This document shows, piece by piece, positions 1-8,408 of a stretch of 64,000 nucleotides of DNA (its first letter is position 1; each line of letters begins with the position of its first letter). The DNA comes from Flavobacterium endophyticum (lineage in GTDB: Bacteria > Bacteroidota > Bacteroidia > Flavobacteriales > Flavobacteriaceae). Below the pieces are notes generated by a model. That model was not told the origin of the DNA. It did no database searches and saw nothing but the letters and a program-made list of their open reading frames with translations. Location of the stretch: positions 124,001 to 188,000 of the forward strand of contig NZ_RBLC01000001.1 of the NCBI RefSeq assembly GCF_003634455.1, in the 5' to 3' direction. Both the position numbers and the translations under genes were made by a program.

Positions 1-252
1 CCTTCTTTTGATGCTTTATCTATAATTGCTGTATATCCAAATCCATCGAACAATCATAGGATAAATATCGATTCAGAAGTACAATTGGACGAAATTCAAT
101 TGGTAAACATCAATGGACAGATAATGCAAGAAATTAAAAATCCGGCGGCACAGAGCAACACCTATACTGTGGAAAATATTCCTTCTGGGTTTTATTTCTT
201 GAGACTGACTTCTGATAGCCAATCGACAACAAAGAAAGTAATCATAAACTAA
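1..252 (+). CDS. 3' fragment of a secreted protein with T9SS type A sorting domain
   Basis: Only the last 83 codons lie in the window; the frame enters at base 1 and stops at 250-252. The fragment is a complete T9SS type A C-terminal sorting domain: it has the YPNPSNN entry motif, a central NINGQ turn, the LPSGFYF-like motif (here IPSGFYFLRL) and the terminal KKVIIN. T9SS cargo of this kind is exported by Sec, crosses the outer membrane through the type IX apparatus and has the tail removed. Roughly three quarters of the tail residues match the tail of the next gene, so the missing part is probably a paralogous endonuclease I. That last point is inference because the catalytic part is outside the window. 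Confidence 0.85.
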   Translation, partial: PSFDALSIIAVYPNPSNNHRINIDSEVQLDEIQLVNINGQIMQEIKNPAAQSNTYTVENIPSGFYFLRLTSDSQSTTKKVIIN

Positions 253-276
253 TTGCTTTTTACATATAAATCTTAC

Positions 277-313
277 AAAATGCCTGATTGTTAAATTTCA
301 GGCATTTTTTTAT
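277..313 (+). terminator. Intrinsic terminator after the partial T9SS gene
   Basis: An 11-bp stem (AAAATGCCTGA with TCAGGCATTTT) has a loop of about 10 bases and runs into a T tract. It separates the two T9SS-sorted genes, so the second has its own promoter. Confidence 0.8.
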
Positions 314-356
314 TCGATTATTACGTTAATTTTAAAATTCTATTGGTAAAACAAAT

Positions 357-364
357 TACATTTG
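357..364 (+). promoter_or_regulatory. -7 promoter element of the endonuclease gene
   Basis: TACATTTG matches the Bacteroidota -7 consensus TAnnTTTG exactly. It lies 22 bases before the ATG at 386, which supports that start over an in-frame TTG at 362 that would overlap the promoter. No TTG at the normal -33 spacing is visible. Confidence 0.55.
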
Positions 365-385
365 TCGTCCAAAAATTTAATTTTA

Positions 386-1477
386 ATGAAAAACTTTTAC
401 TCTTTTGCAATGATGCTTTCTGCTTCATTTGCATTTGCGCAAGCTGGTGGCCCTGCCTCTTATTATAATGGAGTCGATTTCAGTCAGACTGGAAATACTT
501 TGAAGACAGCTCTTGCACAAAAAATTACCACTACCCACACCAAAACTTTAAGTTATGACGATGCTGAAAAAGCCATCCAAATAATTGATCTTGATCCGCA
601 AGACGCTACAAATACCAATGTCTTGCTTCTGTATGGATTCAGCAACAATATATGTCCTTCATCACAAGCAGACGATAACGACCACAGACGAAGAAATAAA
701 AATAGCGATGGCGGTGGCGCTACCTGCCAATGGAACAGAGAGCACACATATGCCAAATCTTTAGGAACACCAGCTTTAGGAACTTCCGGACCTGGTGCAG
801 ATGCTCACCATTTAAGAGCGTCTGATGTACAAAGAAATGGGGATAGAGGTAGTGAAAAATTCGCAGCAGGATTTGGAAATTCACGTGATATAACTTCTTC
901 GACATGGTATCCTGGCGACGAATGGAAAGGCGATGTTGCCCGAATGATGATGTATATGTATCTTAGATATGGCAATCGCTGCCTGCCAAAAAATGTTGGC
1001 GTTGGCACAGCTGTAGCAAGCGATTCCAACATGATTGATTTGTTCCTTCAATGGAATGCCGAAGATCCTGTTTCGCAATATGAAGACAACCGTAATACTT
1101 ATTTAGGTAATGCGAGCAATGCTTATGGTCAAGGAAACAGAAATCCTTTTATTGACAATCCATATTTGGCAACATTAATTTGGGGAGGTCCTGCAGCTGA
1201 AAATCGTTGGCCGTCGCTTTCTACTCCAGATTTCAACCCGCTTTCTGCTGTTGCAGTTTATCCAAATCCATCAAATAACCACAAAATCAATATCAATTCT
1301 GATATGGTTCTGGATGGAATCCAGCTGATAAATATCAACGGACAGATTGTGCAGGAAATTAAGAATCCAGCATCTCAAGGAAATACATATACTTTAGAAA
1401 ACTTACCTTCTGGGTTTTATTTCTTAAAGTTAGCCTCTAATAATCAGTCAGCTACCAAAAAAGTAATTATAAACTAA
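386..1477 (+). CDS. Secreted endonuclease I family nuclease with T9SS sorting domain
   Basis: The 363-residue protein begins with a Sec signal peptide (MKNFYSFAMM..., probable cleavage after FAFAQ). The central region is an endonuclease I (EndA/NucM, Pfam Endonuclease_1) domain. Its WNREHTYAKS motif around residues 116-125 holds the His/Glu nuclease centre, followed by GADAHHLRASD and a MMYMYLRYG helix, both typical of the family. The last 80 or so residues form a T9SS type A sorting domain. The expected role is non-specific cleavage of extracellular DNA or RNA, for nutrient scavenging or loosening biofilm DNA. The start at 386 is chosen over TTG 362 because the signal peptide begins here and the promoter ends at 364. 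The preceding gene carries a very similar tail, suggesting tandem duplication. Confidence 0.9.
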   Translation: MKNFYSFAMMLSASFAFAQAGGPASYYNGVDFSQTGNTLKTALAQKITTTHTKTLSYDDAEKAIQIIDLDPQDATNTNVLLLYGFSNNICPSSQADDNDHRRRNKNSDGGGATCQWNREHTYAKSLGTPALGTSGPGADAHHLRASDVQRNGDRGSEKFAAGFGNSRDITSSTWYPGDEWKGDVARMMMYMYLRYGNRCLPKNVGVGTAVASDSNMIDLFLQWNAEDPVSQYEDNRNTYLGNASNAYGQGNRNPFIDNPYLATLIWGGPAAENRWPSLSTPDFNPLSAVAVYPNPSNNHKININSDMVLDGIQLININGQIVQEIKNPASQGNTYTLENLPSGFYFLKLASNNQSATKKVIIN

Positions 1478-1497
1478 TTTTTTTAGCTTTAGAATAC

Positions 1498-1535
1498 AAA
1501 GCCTTTCTGATGGTTCAGAAAGGCTTTTTTTTTAT
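1498..1535 (+). terminator. Intrinsic terminator after the endonuclease gene
   Basis: A 13-bp perfect stem (AAAGCCTTTCTGA with TCAGAAAGGCTTT), a TGGT loop and a T-rich tail. An in-frame ATG at 1510 inside this hairpin is therefore not the start of the next gene. Confidence 0.92.
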
Positions 1536-1560
1536 ATATTTATGCAAAATAAATTTTACG

Positions 1561-2358
1561 ATGGAAGAGAATTACTTAGATATAAACAGAGAAACTTGGA
1601 ATGAAAAAACAGACATCCACATCGATTCTGAATTTTATGACCAGAAAAGTTTTTTAGAAGGAAAGAATTCCTTGAATTCGATTGAGTTGGATTTGCTGGG
1701 AAGCCTTAAAGATAAAAAAGTACTGCATTTGCAATGTCATTTTGGTCAAGATACCTTATCATTGTCAAGATTGGGTGCCAAAGCAACAGGTGTTGATTTA
1801 TCAGACAAAGCAATTGCTAGAGCAAGAGAAATGGCAGAAAAATTAGGTATTGACACTCAATTTATAAACTGCGATATCTATAGCCTTCCTGATCATCTTG
1901 ATGAAGAATTTGATATTGTTTTTACCAGCTACGGAACCATCGGCTGGCTACCTGACTTGGATAGATGGGCAAAAGTCATCCACAAATTCCTGAAACCTGA
2001 CGGCAAATTCTTATTGGTAGATTTTCATCCAGTTGTATGGATGTTTGATGATGATTTTGACAAGATAGGCTATAATTACTTCAAAGATGAGCCTATAATT
2101 GAAACCGTAAACGGAACTTACGCGGATAAAAATGCGCCTGTAGCCCTAAAGACAATCAATTGGAATCATTCCATCAGTGAAATTCTCAACAGCCTTATCC
2201 AAAACAAGTTAGAAATAGGTTCTTTTGACGAATACGATTACTCACCTTATGATTGCTTCAACAAGACAGAAGAATTTGAACCCAAGAAATATCGTATCCA
2301 ACACATAGGAAACAAGATCCCTATGGTGTATGCTGTAGTCGCAACCAAAAAACAATAG
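1561..2358 (+). CDS. Class I SAM-dependent methyltransferase
   Basis: A 265-residue soluble protein with a Rossmann methyltransferase core. The stretch KKVLHLQCHFGQDTLSLSRL (about residues 56-75) is motif I, with QCHFGQD replacing the usual DxGxGxG. GVDLSDKAI follows as the motif II acidic strand, then FDIVFTSYG and LKPDGKFLLVDFHP as the later motifs. The substrate is not readable from the sequence; proteins of this type act on small molecules or on tRNA. The ATG at 1561 is chosen because the upstream in-frame ATG lies inside the preceding terminator. It is a single-gene unit flanked by terminators on both sides. Confidence 0.85.
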   Translation: MEENYLDINRETWNEKTDIHIDSEFYDQKSFLEGKNSLNSIELDLLGSLKDKKVLHLQCHFGQDTLSLSRLGAKATGVDLSDKAIARAREMAEKLGIDTQFINCDIYSLPDHLDEEFDIVFTSYGTIGWLPDLDRWAKVIHKFLKPDGKFLLVDFHPVVWMFDDDFDKIGYNYFKDEPIIETVNGTYADKNAPVALKTINWNHSISEILNSLIQNKLEIGSFDEYDYSPYDCFNKTEEFEPKKYRIQHIGNKIPMVYAVVATKKQ

Positions 2359-2364
2359 GCATAA

Positions 2365-2398
2365 AAAAACTCCAATTAGAAAATTGGAGTTTTTTATT
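2365..2398. terminator. Bidirectional terminator between the methyltransferase and rho
   Basis: AAAAAACTCCAAT pairs with ATTGGAGTTTTTT around a six-base loop. A/T tracts on both sides allow it to serve the convergent methyltransferase (+) and rho (-) genes. Confidence 0.88.
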
Positions 2399-2416
2399 AT
2401 TTTAAATTTCTACGAA

Positions 2417-4246
2417 TTAGTCATTCATCGAAATCAGGAATTCTTCATTATTTCTTGTCTTCTTGAAACGATCGTTGATAAAGTCCATCGCTTCTACCGG
2501 ATTCATATCTGCCAAATACTTACGCATGATCCACATTCTTTGAATCGTTCCTTCATCCAAAAGCAAGTCGTCTCTTCTTGTACTTGAAGAAGTAAGATCG
2601 ATTGCTGGGAAAATACGCTTGTTCGCAATTTTTCTATCCAATTGCAATTCCATATTTCCAGTTCCTTTAAATTCTTCAAAGATCACCTCGTCCATTTTAG
2701 AACCTGTTTCGGTCAGAGCCGTTGCGATAATACTTAGAGAACCGCCATTTTCAATATTTCTTGCAGCACCGAAGAAACGTTTTGGCTTCTGAAGTGCATT
2801 AGCATCAACACCACCGCTCAATACCTTTCCTGAAGCTGGCTGTACCGTATTATAAGCTCTTGCCAAACGCGTAATAGAATCTAAAAGAATCACTACATCA
2901 TGACCGCATTCTACCAACCTTTTTGCTTTTTCCAAAACAATATTGGCTACTTTTACGTGTCTGTCAGCTGGTTCGTCAAATGTAGATGCAATAACTTCTC
3001 CTCTAACACTTCGTTGCATATCAGTTACCTCTTCTGGTCTTTCGTCAATCAGTAATACGATTAAGTATACTTCTGGATGGTTTGCAGCAATCGTATTGGC
3101 AATATCTTTCAAAAGCATCGTTTTACCTGTTTTTGGCTGCGCAACGATCATACCTCTTTGTCCTTTTCCAATTGGAGAGAACAAATCGATGATTCTTGTA
3201 GAAATAGAGCTTTGTTTTCCTGCCAGATTGAATTTTTCTTCTGGGAAAAGCGGCGTCAGATGCTCAAAAGAAACTCGGTCTCTAACAACCTGTGGATCGT
3301 GTCCGTTAATTTTTAGGACTCTTACTAACGGAAAATATTTTTCTCCTTCTTTCGGCGGACGGACCACACCTTTTACCGTGTCCCCTGTTTTCAATCCAAA
3401 AAGGCGTATTTGTGAAGTAGAAAGATAAATATCATCAGGCGAAGCTAAATAGTTATAATCTGATGAACGCAAAAACCCATACCCATCAGGCATCATTTCT
3501 AGAACGCCTTCACTTTCAATTATACCATCAAATTCAAAATCAGCATCTCTAAAATTAACTTTTTTGTTGCCTTTGAAATTTGGATTTGTATTACCGTTCG
3601 GATTCGAATTTGGGTTTTGGTTAGGATTTTGGTTCCCGTTTCCGTTAGGATTATTTTTTTGGTTCGGATTCAGCTTTTGGTTTTGCTGTTGCGGTTGTTT
3701 TGCCTGTTTTTCAATGTTCTTTTCAACAGGAATATTTTCTGTCTCAACAGCTGGCTGTGTCACTACAACTGTCTCGTCTGTATTATTTTCAGCAATTTCC
3801 TCAGAAATGGCTTGCGGTTTATCAAAATTATTTTTCTTGAATTTTATCAGCTTTCGTTCTTTTTGAACTGGCGGTACTGCCGCATCGAGAGTAGTATTAA
3901 TAGCTGGTTTTGGAGTAATTGCAGGTTTTGCTATAGGTTTCCTTTTTTCTTGAATGGGTAATTCTTCTGCTGGAGTCGGATTAGGTTCAGAAAAAAGAGT
4001 AGTGTTCTCTTCTTTTACAATTTTCGGTTTCTTTTCCGGAAGTATTCTAGTTCTTTTTGATTTAGTTTCTCCAGTTTCAGCCGACGGAGCAGGAGAAATA
4101 ACTTCAGGATTTGCTGCTTGATAATCCAGTATCTGATAAATCAAGGCTTCTTTTTTTACTCCGTTAATCTTTATTTTTTTGGTTGCTTTCGCAATATCTT
4201 GAAGCTCAGACAGCTTCATTTCTTTTAATACAGAAATATCAAACAT
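2417..4246 (-). CDS. rho: Transcription termination factor Rho, with large low-complexity insert
   Basis: This 609-residue protein is the hexameric RNA-DNA helicase that ends transcription. Residues 1-48 form the N-terminal Rho_N helical module. Residues 50-233 are a hydrophilic insert, at first Lys/Pro/Glu-rich and then an Asn/Gln/Pro/Gly run at about 186-224. An RNA-binding cold-shock-like domain follows at about 240-310 ([16 protein letters not shown]). The RecA-like motor has Walker A near 368-378 ([10 protein letters not shown]), Walker B near 450-458 ([10 protein letters not shown]) and the DERPEEV segment. E. coli Rho has 419 residues, so the insert accounts for the extra length. Such inserts are known in Bacteroidota Rho and have been linked to RNA binding and phase separation in Bacteroides. 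It ends against a bidirectional terminator. Confidence 0.98.
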   Translation of the reverse strand: MFDISVLKEMKLSELQDIAKATKKIKINGVKKEALIYQILDYQAANPEVISPAPSAETGETKSKRTRILPEKKPKIVKEENTTLFSEPNPTPAEELPIQEKRKPIAKPAITPKPAINTTLDAAVPPVQKERKLIKFKKNNFDKPQAISEEIAENNTDETVVVTQPAVETENIPVEKNIEKQAKQPQQQNQKLNPNQKNNPNGNGNQNPNQNPNSNPNGNTNPNFKGNKKVNFRDADFEFDGIIESEGVLEMMPDGYGFLRSSDYNYLASPDDIYLSTSQIRLFGLKTGDTVKGVVRPPKEGEKYFPLVRVLKINGHDPQVVRDRVSFEHLTPLFPEEKFNLAGKQSSISTRIIDLFSPIGKGQRGMIVAQPKTGKTMLLKDIANTIAANHPEVYLIVLLIDERPEEVTDMQRSVRGEVIASTFDEPADRHVKVANIVLEKAKRLVECGHDVVILLDSITRLARAYNTVQPASGKVLSGGVDANALQKPKRFFGAARNIENGGSLSIIATALTETGSKMDEVIFEEFKGTGNMELQLDRKIANKRIFPAIDLTSSSTRRDDLLLDEGTIQRMWIMRKYLADMNPVEAMDFINDRFKKTRNNEEFLISMND

Positions 4247-4405
4247 GAATGTTATTTGAATTAATTGTTTGGAATCTTTGAAGAGTAGTTGTGATTGTAA
4301 TTTTTTTCGAAATGGATGATCCGCTAAATGAAGTGCTTACGGATTACTTATGCAATAATACGAATAAATTTTTATCATGCAATAGTATTTATGAAAAAGA
4401 AAATA

Positions 4406-4413
4406 TATTTTTG
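4406..4413 (+). promoter_or_regulatory. -7 promoter element of the DUF4293 gene
   Basis: TATTTTTG is an exact TAnnTTTG match ending 19 bases before the chosen ATG at 4433. Upstream in-frame ATGs at 4328 and 4391 lie before this element and are therefore unlikely starts. Confidence 0.55.
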
Positions 4414-4432
4414 TGGGACAAAACAGAGAATA

Positions 4433-4843
4433 ATGATTCAGAGAATCCAGACTATCTATCTACTGATTGCCTTTATTATTATGGGAATATTGCCTTTTGT
4501 TTTTCCATTAGAAACTTCTTCTGCTGGTCAAAAAACATTTGCAATGGATCACATGTCGGATATGATTTTGTTTGGCCTGAGTGCTGCTCTTTCCCTAATT
4601 ACTATTTTTTTGTTTAAAAACCGAAAATTGCAATTTGTCTTGGGCAGATTGAACATCATATTAAATTTAATTTTATTAGGATTATTTGTATATCATTCGC
4701 TAAGCTTATCCGGAGAGGTGGCGACCTCAGAGAAGGGTATTGGGATGTTTCTACCTATTTTTTCTATCGTTTTTTTAGTGCTTGCAAACAAAGCCATAAA
4801 AAAGGATGAAGATCTCGTAAAATCTGTGGATCGATTGAGATAA
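4433..4843 (+). CDS. DUF4293 family four-helix membrane protein
   Basis: A 136-residue integral membrane protein starting MIQRIQTIYL, the usual opening of the Bacteroidota DUF4293 family. Four hydrophobic segments are visible: IYLLIAFIIMGILPFVF, MILFGLSAALSLITIFLF, LNIILNLILLGLFVY and FLPIFSIVFLVLANKAI. A short charged tail follows. The function is unknown. It lies divergent from rho with about 190 bases between the two starts, an arrangement I recall as common in Flavobacteriaceae. The start follows from the family opening and from the promoter at 4406-4413. Confidence 0.88.
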   Translation: MIQRIQTIYLLIAFIIMGILPFVFPLETSSAGQKTFAMDHMSDMILFGLSAALSLITIFLFKNRKLQFVLGRLNIILNLILLGLFVYHSLSLSGEVATSEKGIGMFLPIFSIVFLVLANKAIKKDEDLVKSVDRLR

Positions 4844-4872
4844 ACCTATAAACTTAGTTTTATTTAGTGCGT

Positions 4873-4906
4873 AAAAAAGCCTGGACAGTGTCTAGGCTTT
4901 TTTTGT
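4873..4906 (+). terminator. Intrinsic terminator after the DUF4293 gene
   Basis: The stem AAAAAGCCTGGA / TCTAGGCTTTTT contains one G-T pair, has a five-base loop and ends in a T tract. Confidence 0.88.
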
Positions 4907-4949
4907 ATTTCATCGATTTTTATCGCATTTCGTAAGGTAAATTAAATTC

Positions 4950-4984
4950 TTGTGGCATTACTTCAAAAAAAAAAGTTAAATTTG
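4950..4984 (+). promoter_or_regulatory. Promoter of the response regulator operon
   Basis: TTG at 4950-4952 and TAAATTTG at 4977-4984 are separated by 24 bases, close to the usual 17-23 spacing. The predicted transcript start is near 4991, about 15 bases ahead of the ATG at 5006. Confidence 0.65.
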
Positions 4985-5005
4985 GTTAAGCCAATTTCCC
5001 CATAA

Positions 5006-5665
5006 ATGGACACAAAAATAAGAATATATCTAGCTGACGATCACCAAGTTCTGATTGACGGAATGCTTTCTATGCTGAAGACAAATAAGAGATTTGAGGT
5101 CGCCGGATACTCCCTAAACGGTGAAAATCTAGTTGAAGATGTCTTAAAAAACAAGGCAGACGTACTTGTTATGGACATTAACATGCCTAAAAAAGACGGC
5201 ATTGAAGTACTGCGTGAATTTTCTGTAAAAGGTTTTTGCTGCAAGGTCATCATTCTCTCCAGCTATGATGACGTGAAAATCATAAAAGAAGTATTGAAAC
5301 TAGGCGCTAATGGTTATCTTAGTAAACAAAGTGCCGGAGAAAATATTATTGAAGCTATAAATGCAGTCGCAAATGGCGAAGAATATTTCTCACAATCCAT
5401 ACGCGACCGGATTTTTGACTCGTTTTCTAAAATCCCACAGCAGAGTTACATTAGCGAAGCCATGCCGCTTTCTTCAATTACAGAAAGGGAATTGGAAGTA
5501 CTGAAACTTATTACAATGGAATATAGCGGAACACAGATTGGAGAAGAGCTGAATATCAGCACCAATACCGTTGAAACCCACCGAAAAAACTTAATAAAGA
5601 AACTCAATGTGAAAACCACAATTGGGTTGGTAAAATATGCCTTGAAACATAACTTAATTAATTAA
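5006..5665 (+). CDS. NarL/LuxR-family response regulator
   Basis: A 219-residue two-component response regulator. The receiver domain (about 1-125) has the acidic pocket DD at 11-12, the phosphoacceptor Asp57 in VMDINMPKKDG, and the conserved Lys107 in YLSKQS. The C-terminal LuxR-type helix-turn-helix (about 155-215) reads SSITERELEVLKL ... STNTVETHRKNLIKKL. It should be phosphorylated by the histidine kinase encoded two genes downstream and then bind DNA as a dimer. The next gene starts 17 bases after its stop, so regulator, small protein and kinase form one transcription unit. Confidence 0.95.
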   Translation: MDTKIRIYLADDHQVLIDGMLSMLKTNKRFEVAGYSLNGENLVEDVLKNKADVLVMDINMPKKDGIEVLREFSVKGFCCKVIILSSYDDVKIIKEVLKLGANGYLSKQSAGENIIEAINAVANGEEYFSQSIRDRIFDSFSKIPQQSYISEAMPLSSITERELEVLKLITMEYSGTQIGEELNISTNTVETHRKNLIKKLNVKTTIGLVKYALKHNLIN

Positions 5666-5682
5666 CCTATAAATCAGTAATT

Positions 5683-6000
5683 ATGTCACTATTTTTAAAA
5701 AACTATGGAGTTGGAAAAGATGAAGAATCCTTTAAAGTAGCTTTTCAAATTCCAATTAACTGCGAGTATACAACTTATTTAGATCCTTATGATGTTAACA
5801 TCATCGCGGTTACCTTAAAGCCATACGAAAAAGATCCTTCACCAGAGTTTGTACTTTATGAAGAGTCTTATACTTGTATTGACAATGTATTAACTGTAGA
5901 TTTCGAACTACCTGATGGTAATTCTAACGGAGGAGGAGGCCTTGGTGATCCTGTAACTAAAAAACCAAGACTTAGAATAGATGATCTTAAAATGGACTAA
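5683..6000 (+). CDS. Small soluble protein of unknown function between regulator and kinase genes
   Basis: I do not recognise this 105-residue protein. It has no signal peptide or membrane segment. Residues 1-75 look like a small beta-rich fold, with alternating hydrophobic stretches such as FKVAFQIPINCEYTTYL, VNIIAVTLKPY and NVLTVDFELP. A Gly/Asn-rich linker (GNSNGGGGLGD) and a basic tail ending DDLKMD follow. It is acidic and has two cysteines. Its ORF lies 17 bases after the response regulator and overlaps the kinase start by 20 bases, so translation of the kinase is probably coupled to it. The location suggests an adaptor, ligand-binding or effector role in the same signalling pathway; this is inference only. 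Confidence 0.8.
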   Translation: MSLFLKNYGVGKDEESFKVAFQIPINCEYTTYLDPYDVNIIAVTLKPYEKDPSPEFVLYEESYTCIDNVLTVDFELPDGNSNGGGGLGDPVTKKPRLRIDDLKMD

Positions 6001-7759
6001 TTTCAAATTTCCGTTTTGGACAATACTGCTATTCTTTACTTTTTCTGGATTTGCCATTACTCAAAATAAACCTCAAGACTCTTTATCTTATTACATTGAG
6101 AACAAAGACTATCTGAAAGGATTAAAATATTCGAGAGAAAAGTCAAAATTTTATCTAGAAAACAAAGATTACAAAAAGTATTGCGATGTCAGCCTCAAAA
6201 AGGCTGACATCTATTTTATGCTTAACGATAATCAAAAATCCTTTGAGACGTTATTTAAGGCATTAAAAATTGCCGAAGAGCACAATATCACAAAATCTAG
6301 AATGGAAATCTTAGAAGATATTGGGCATCGTTATGCCTCTATCCGAAATTACGATAAGGCAAAAAACTATTACTACAAATCTCTTTCTATAGGCCGAAAA
6401 AACAAGCTTATAAACCAAAATTCCTTTATATACCAAAGGCTTTTCAAAGTCCATATCATGACAAATTCCGATAGTGCTTTTTACTATATGGAAAAAATAA
6501 TGAAAAGTGCCAAAGAATTAAATGACCCGAATGAATTAGCCTTCAGCTATAATAATTATTACAGCTATTACATCACAAATCAGAAATACCATCTGGCTAG
6601 GAAGTACTTGGATTCTTCTATGTATTACTCTGAAAAGTCAAACAATATCAGGCAAATTTGTACTGCATTGAGCAATTTGGGCTATCATTATCTCGTCGTC
6701 GAAAAAAACTACAAAAAAGGTATCGAGCAATACCTAAAATCGTTGGCTATAAATCCAAAAGATACTATCTCTCAAGAGGTCGGAGATACGTATCTCAACC
6801 TGTCATACGGTTACGAAATGGTCGGCGATTATAAAAATGCCATCGATTACATGAATAAATATTTTCATGTCAACGAGACTATCTATGAAGACAATATAAA
6901 ACGAGCTATCTCTGACGTTGAAACAAAGTATAAAATTGAGAAAATCGAAAATGAAAACAAGGAAAAGCAACGGTTACTAGAAGAAAAGCAAAAAAATAAC
7001 CAAAAGATAATCTTGATTTTTATTGCACTTTTTGCCTTCAGTACTATTCTATTCTATTTTTTCTATCAAAACTTAAGGCTTAAGCAAAAAAATAAATTTA
7101 TAGAATTTGACAGGCAGATTAAACAGAATATAATCAACGCAACAATCGACGGACAAGAAATCGAGCGAAAAAATATTGCTACTATATTACATGACAGCAT
7201 CAGTGCACTCTTGTCATCTGCCGGACTTCATCTTTCTGCCTATAGTGCAAACAATCCTACTGAACATTCGGAAGAGATACAAAAGACAAGGGCCATTCTA
7301 AAAGAAGCACATGACAATGTAAGAGACCTATCGCATGAATTGATTCCGCCATTGTTGGCCAAATTTGGGATTTTCCATGCTTTGCAGGATTTATGCGAAA
7401 AGAATTCCAATTCGATTCTCCAATTCGAATATTCAAGCTATGTACCACAAGGAAAACGCTACAATGAAGAATTTGAAATGCGCGTCTATTTTATCATCGC
7501 AGAGCTTTTCAATAATATCATGAAACATAGCAAAGCTTCAAAGGCGTATATCACTTTAGAAGAAAACGGCGACCAGCTCTTGATAACGATTGAAGACGAT
7601 GGTAAAGGATTCGACACCAGCAAAGAACTCTCCAGCGATGGTTTCGGACTTACACAGATAAAATCTAGGATAAAACATTTGAAAGGCAGCATTACCATCA
7701 ACTCAAAAATAAACGCGGGAACGCTGATTTATATCAAGATACAGATTTCGAAAGCTTAA
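5981..7759 (+). CDS. TPR-containing sensor histidine kinase (HisKA_3 type)
   Basis: A 592-residue membrane kinase. An N-terminal signal or anchor segment (about 10-27) is followed by a periplasmic TPR-like helical domain (about 35-300), a coiled coil at 305-340 and a single membrane helix at 342-362. The cytoplasmic part has the dimerisation/phosphoacceptor motif ERKNIATILHDSISALLS with His404, and then a HATPase_c domain with N box (AELFNNIMKHSKA, about 507-519), G1 (EDDGKGF, 538-544) and G2 (GFGLTQI, 554-560). HisKA_3 kinases typically pair with NarL-type regulators, which matches the gene two upstream. The start overlaps the preceding gene by 20 bases. The stop overlaps the stop of the convergent phosphoesterase by four bases. 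Confidence 0.95.
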   Translation: MILKWTNFKFPFWTILLFFTFSGFAITQNKPQDSLSYYIENKDYLKGLKYSREKSKFYLENKDYKKYCDVSLKKADIYFMLNDNQKSFETLFKALKIAEEHNITKSRMEILEDIGHRYASIRNYDKAKNYYYKSLSIGRKNKLINQNSFIYQRLFKVHIMTNSDSAFYYMEKIMKSAKELNDPNELAFSYNNYYSYYITNQKYHLARKYLDSSMYYSEKSNNIRQICTALSNLGYHYLVVEKNYKKGIEQYLKSLAINPKDTISQEVGDTYLNLSYGYEMVGDYKNAIDYMNKYFHVNETIYEDNIKRAISDVETKYKIEKIENENKEKQRLLEEKQKNNQKIILIFIALFAFSTILFYFFYQNLRLKQKNKFIEFDRQIKQNIINATIDGQEIERKNIATILHDSISALLSSAGLHLSAYSANNPTEHSEEIQKTRAILKEAHDNVRDLSHELIPPLLAKFGIFHALQDLCEKNSNSILQFEYSSYVPQGKRYNEEFEMRVYFIIAELFNNIMKHSKASKAYITLEENGDQLLITIEDDGKGFDTSKELSSDGFGLTQIKSRIKHLKGSITINSKINAGTLIYIKIQISKA

Positions 7760-8253
7760 GGCTTCTTCCCTATCTCAATCACTTCTAAATCTTTGATTTT
7801 ATCGCCTTCAATTACAAAACGAAGCATTGTACGTACTTGATGAAAACCATGGATTCCGCAAGCGCCTGGATTCATATGGAGCAGGTTTAATTTTTTATCA
7901 AACATTACTTTCAATATATGGGAATGTCCGGTAATAAAAAGTTTAGGTGGATTTATTGCAATCTCGTTTTTGATAGCAGGGCTATATTTTCCAGGATATC
8001 CTCCGATATGCGTAATCCATACATCGACATCTTCGCACCTAAACCTATTGTGGAGCGGAAATTCCATTCTTGCTTTGTCGCCGTCAATATTTCCAAAAAC
8101 AGCACGCAGGGGCTTGTGCTTTTTTAGAGTATCTGTCACGTTCAAATCTCCGATATCACCTGCATGCCATACTTCATCAGCCTGATCGACATACTTTAAG
8201 ATTGTATCGTCAATATGGCCATGCGTATCGGAAAGCAAAAGAATTTTTCTCAT
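7756..8253 (-). CDS. YfcE/MJ0936-family metallophosphoesterase
   Basis: A 165-residue soluble phosphodiesterase of the calcineurin-like superfamily. The metal-binding blocks appear in order: DTHGH near the N-terminus, GDIGD, GNIDGD, THIGGYPG and GHSH. This pattern matches the YfcE/MJ0936 family, which hydrolyses phosphodiester bonds with Mn2+ or similar metals; the natural substrate is usually unknown. The start is the ATG at 8253 (MRKILLLSDTHGH). A TTG one codon upstream is less likely. It is transcribed convergently with the histidine kinase, with no terminator between them. Confidence 0.92.
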   Translation of the reverse strand: MRKILLLSDTHGHIDDTILKYVDQADEVWHAGDIGDLNVTDTLKKHKPLRAVFGNIDGDKARMEFPLHNRFRCEDVDVWITHIGGYPGKYSPAIKNEIAINPPKLFITGHSHILKVMFDKKLNLLHMNPGACGIHGFHQVRTMLRFVIEGDKIKDLEVIEIGKKP

Positions 8254-8353
8254 CAATTTTTAAATTATATCTGGGTAAAATTACAAAGTTTCCATTTCTA
8301 AAGCCGAAGATCCGATGTTTTAGTTCATAACTTTTAAGAAAAAATTGAAACTT

Positions 8354-8380
8354 TGCATCCCAACTTATAACTATCTTTGT
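8354..8380 (+). promoter_or_regulatory. Promoter of the truA operon
   Basis: TTG at 8354-8356 and TATCTTTG at 8373-8380 are 16 bases apart; an alternative TTG at 8346-8348 gives 24. The -7 element is an exact consensus match and lies 28 bases before the TTG start codon of truA. Confidence 0.65.
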
Positions 8381-8408
8381 TCCTCAAAAACTTTGGATTT
8401 ACTTCACC

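Noticed and set aside
2943..3866. Plus-strand open frames opposite rho
   Set aside because: They arise from the codon pattern and the Asn/Pro-rich repeats of rho on the minus strand. The Phe/Trp-rich translation is the mirror of that low-complexity region.
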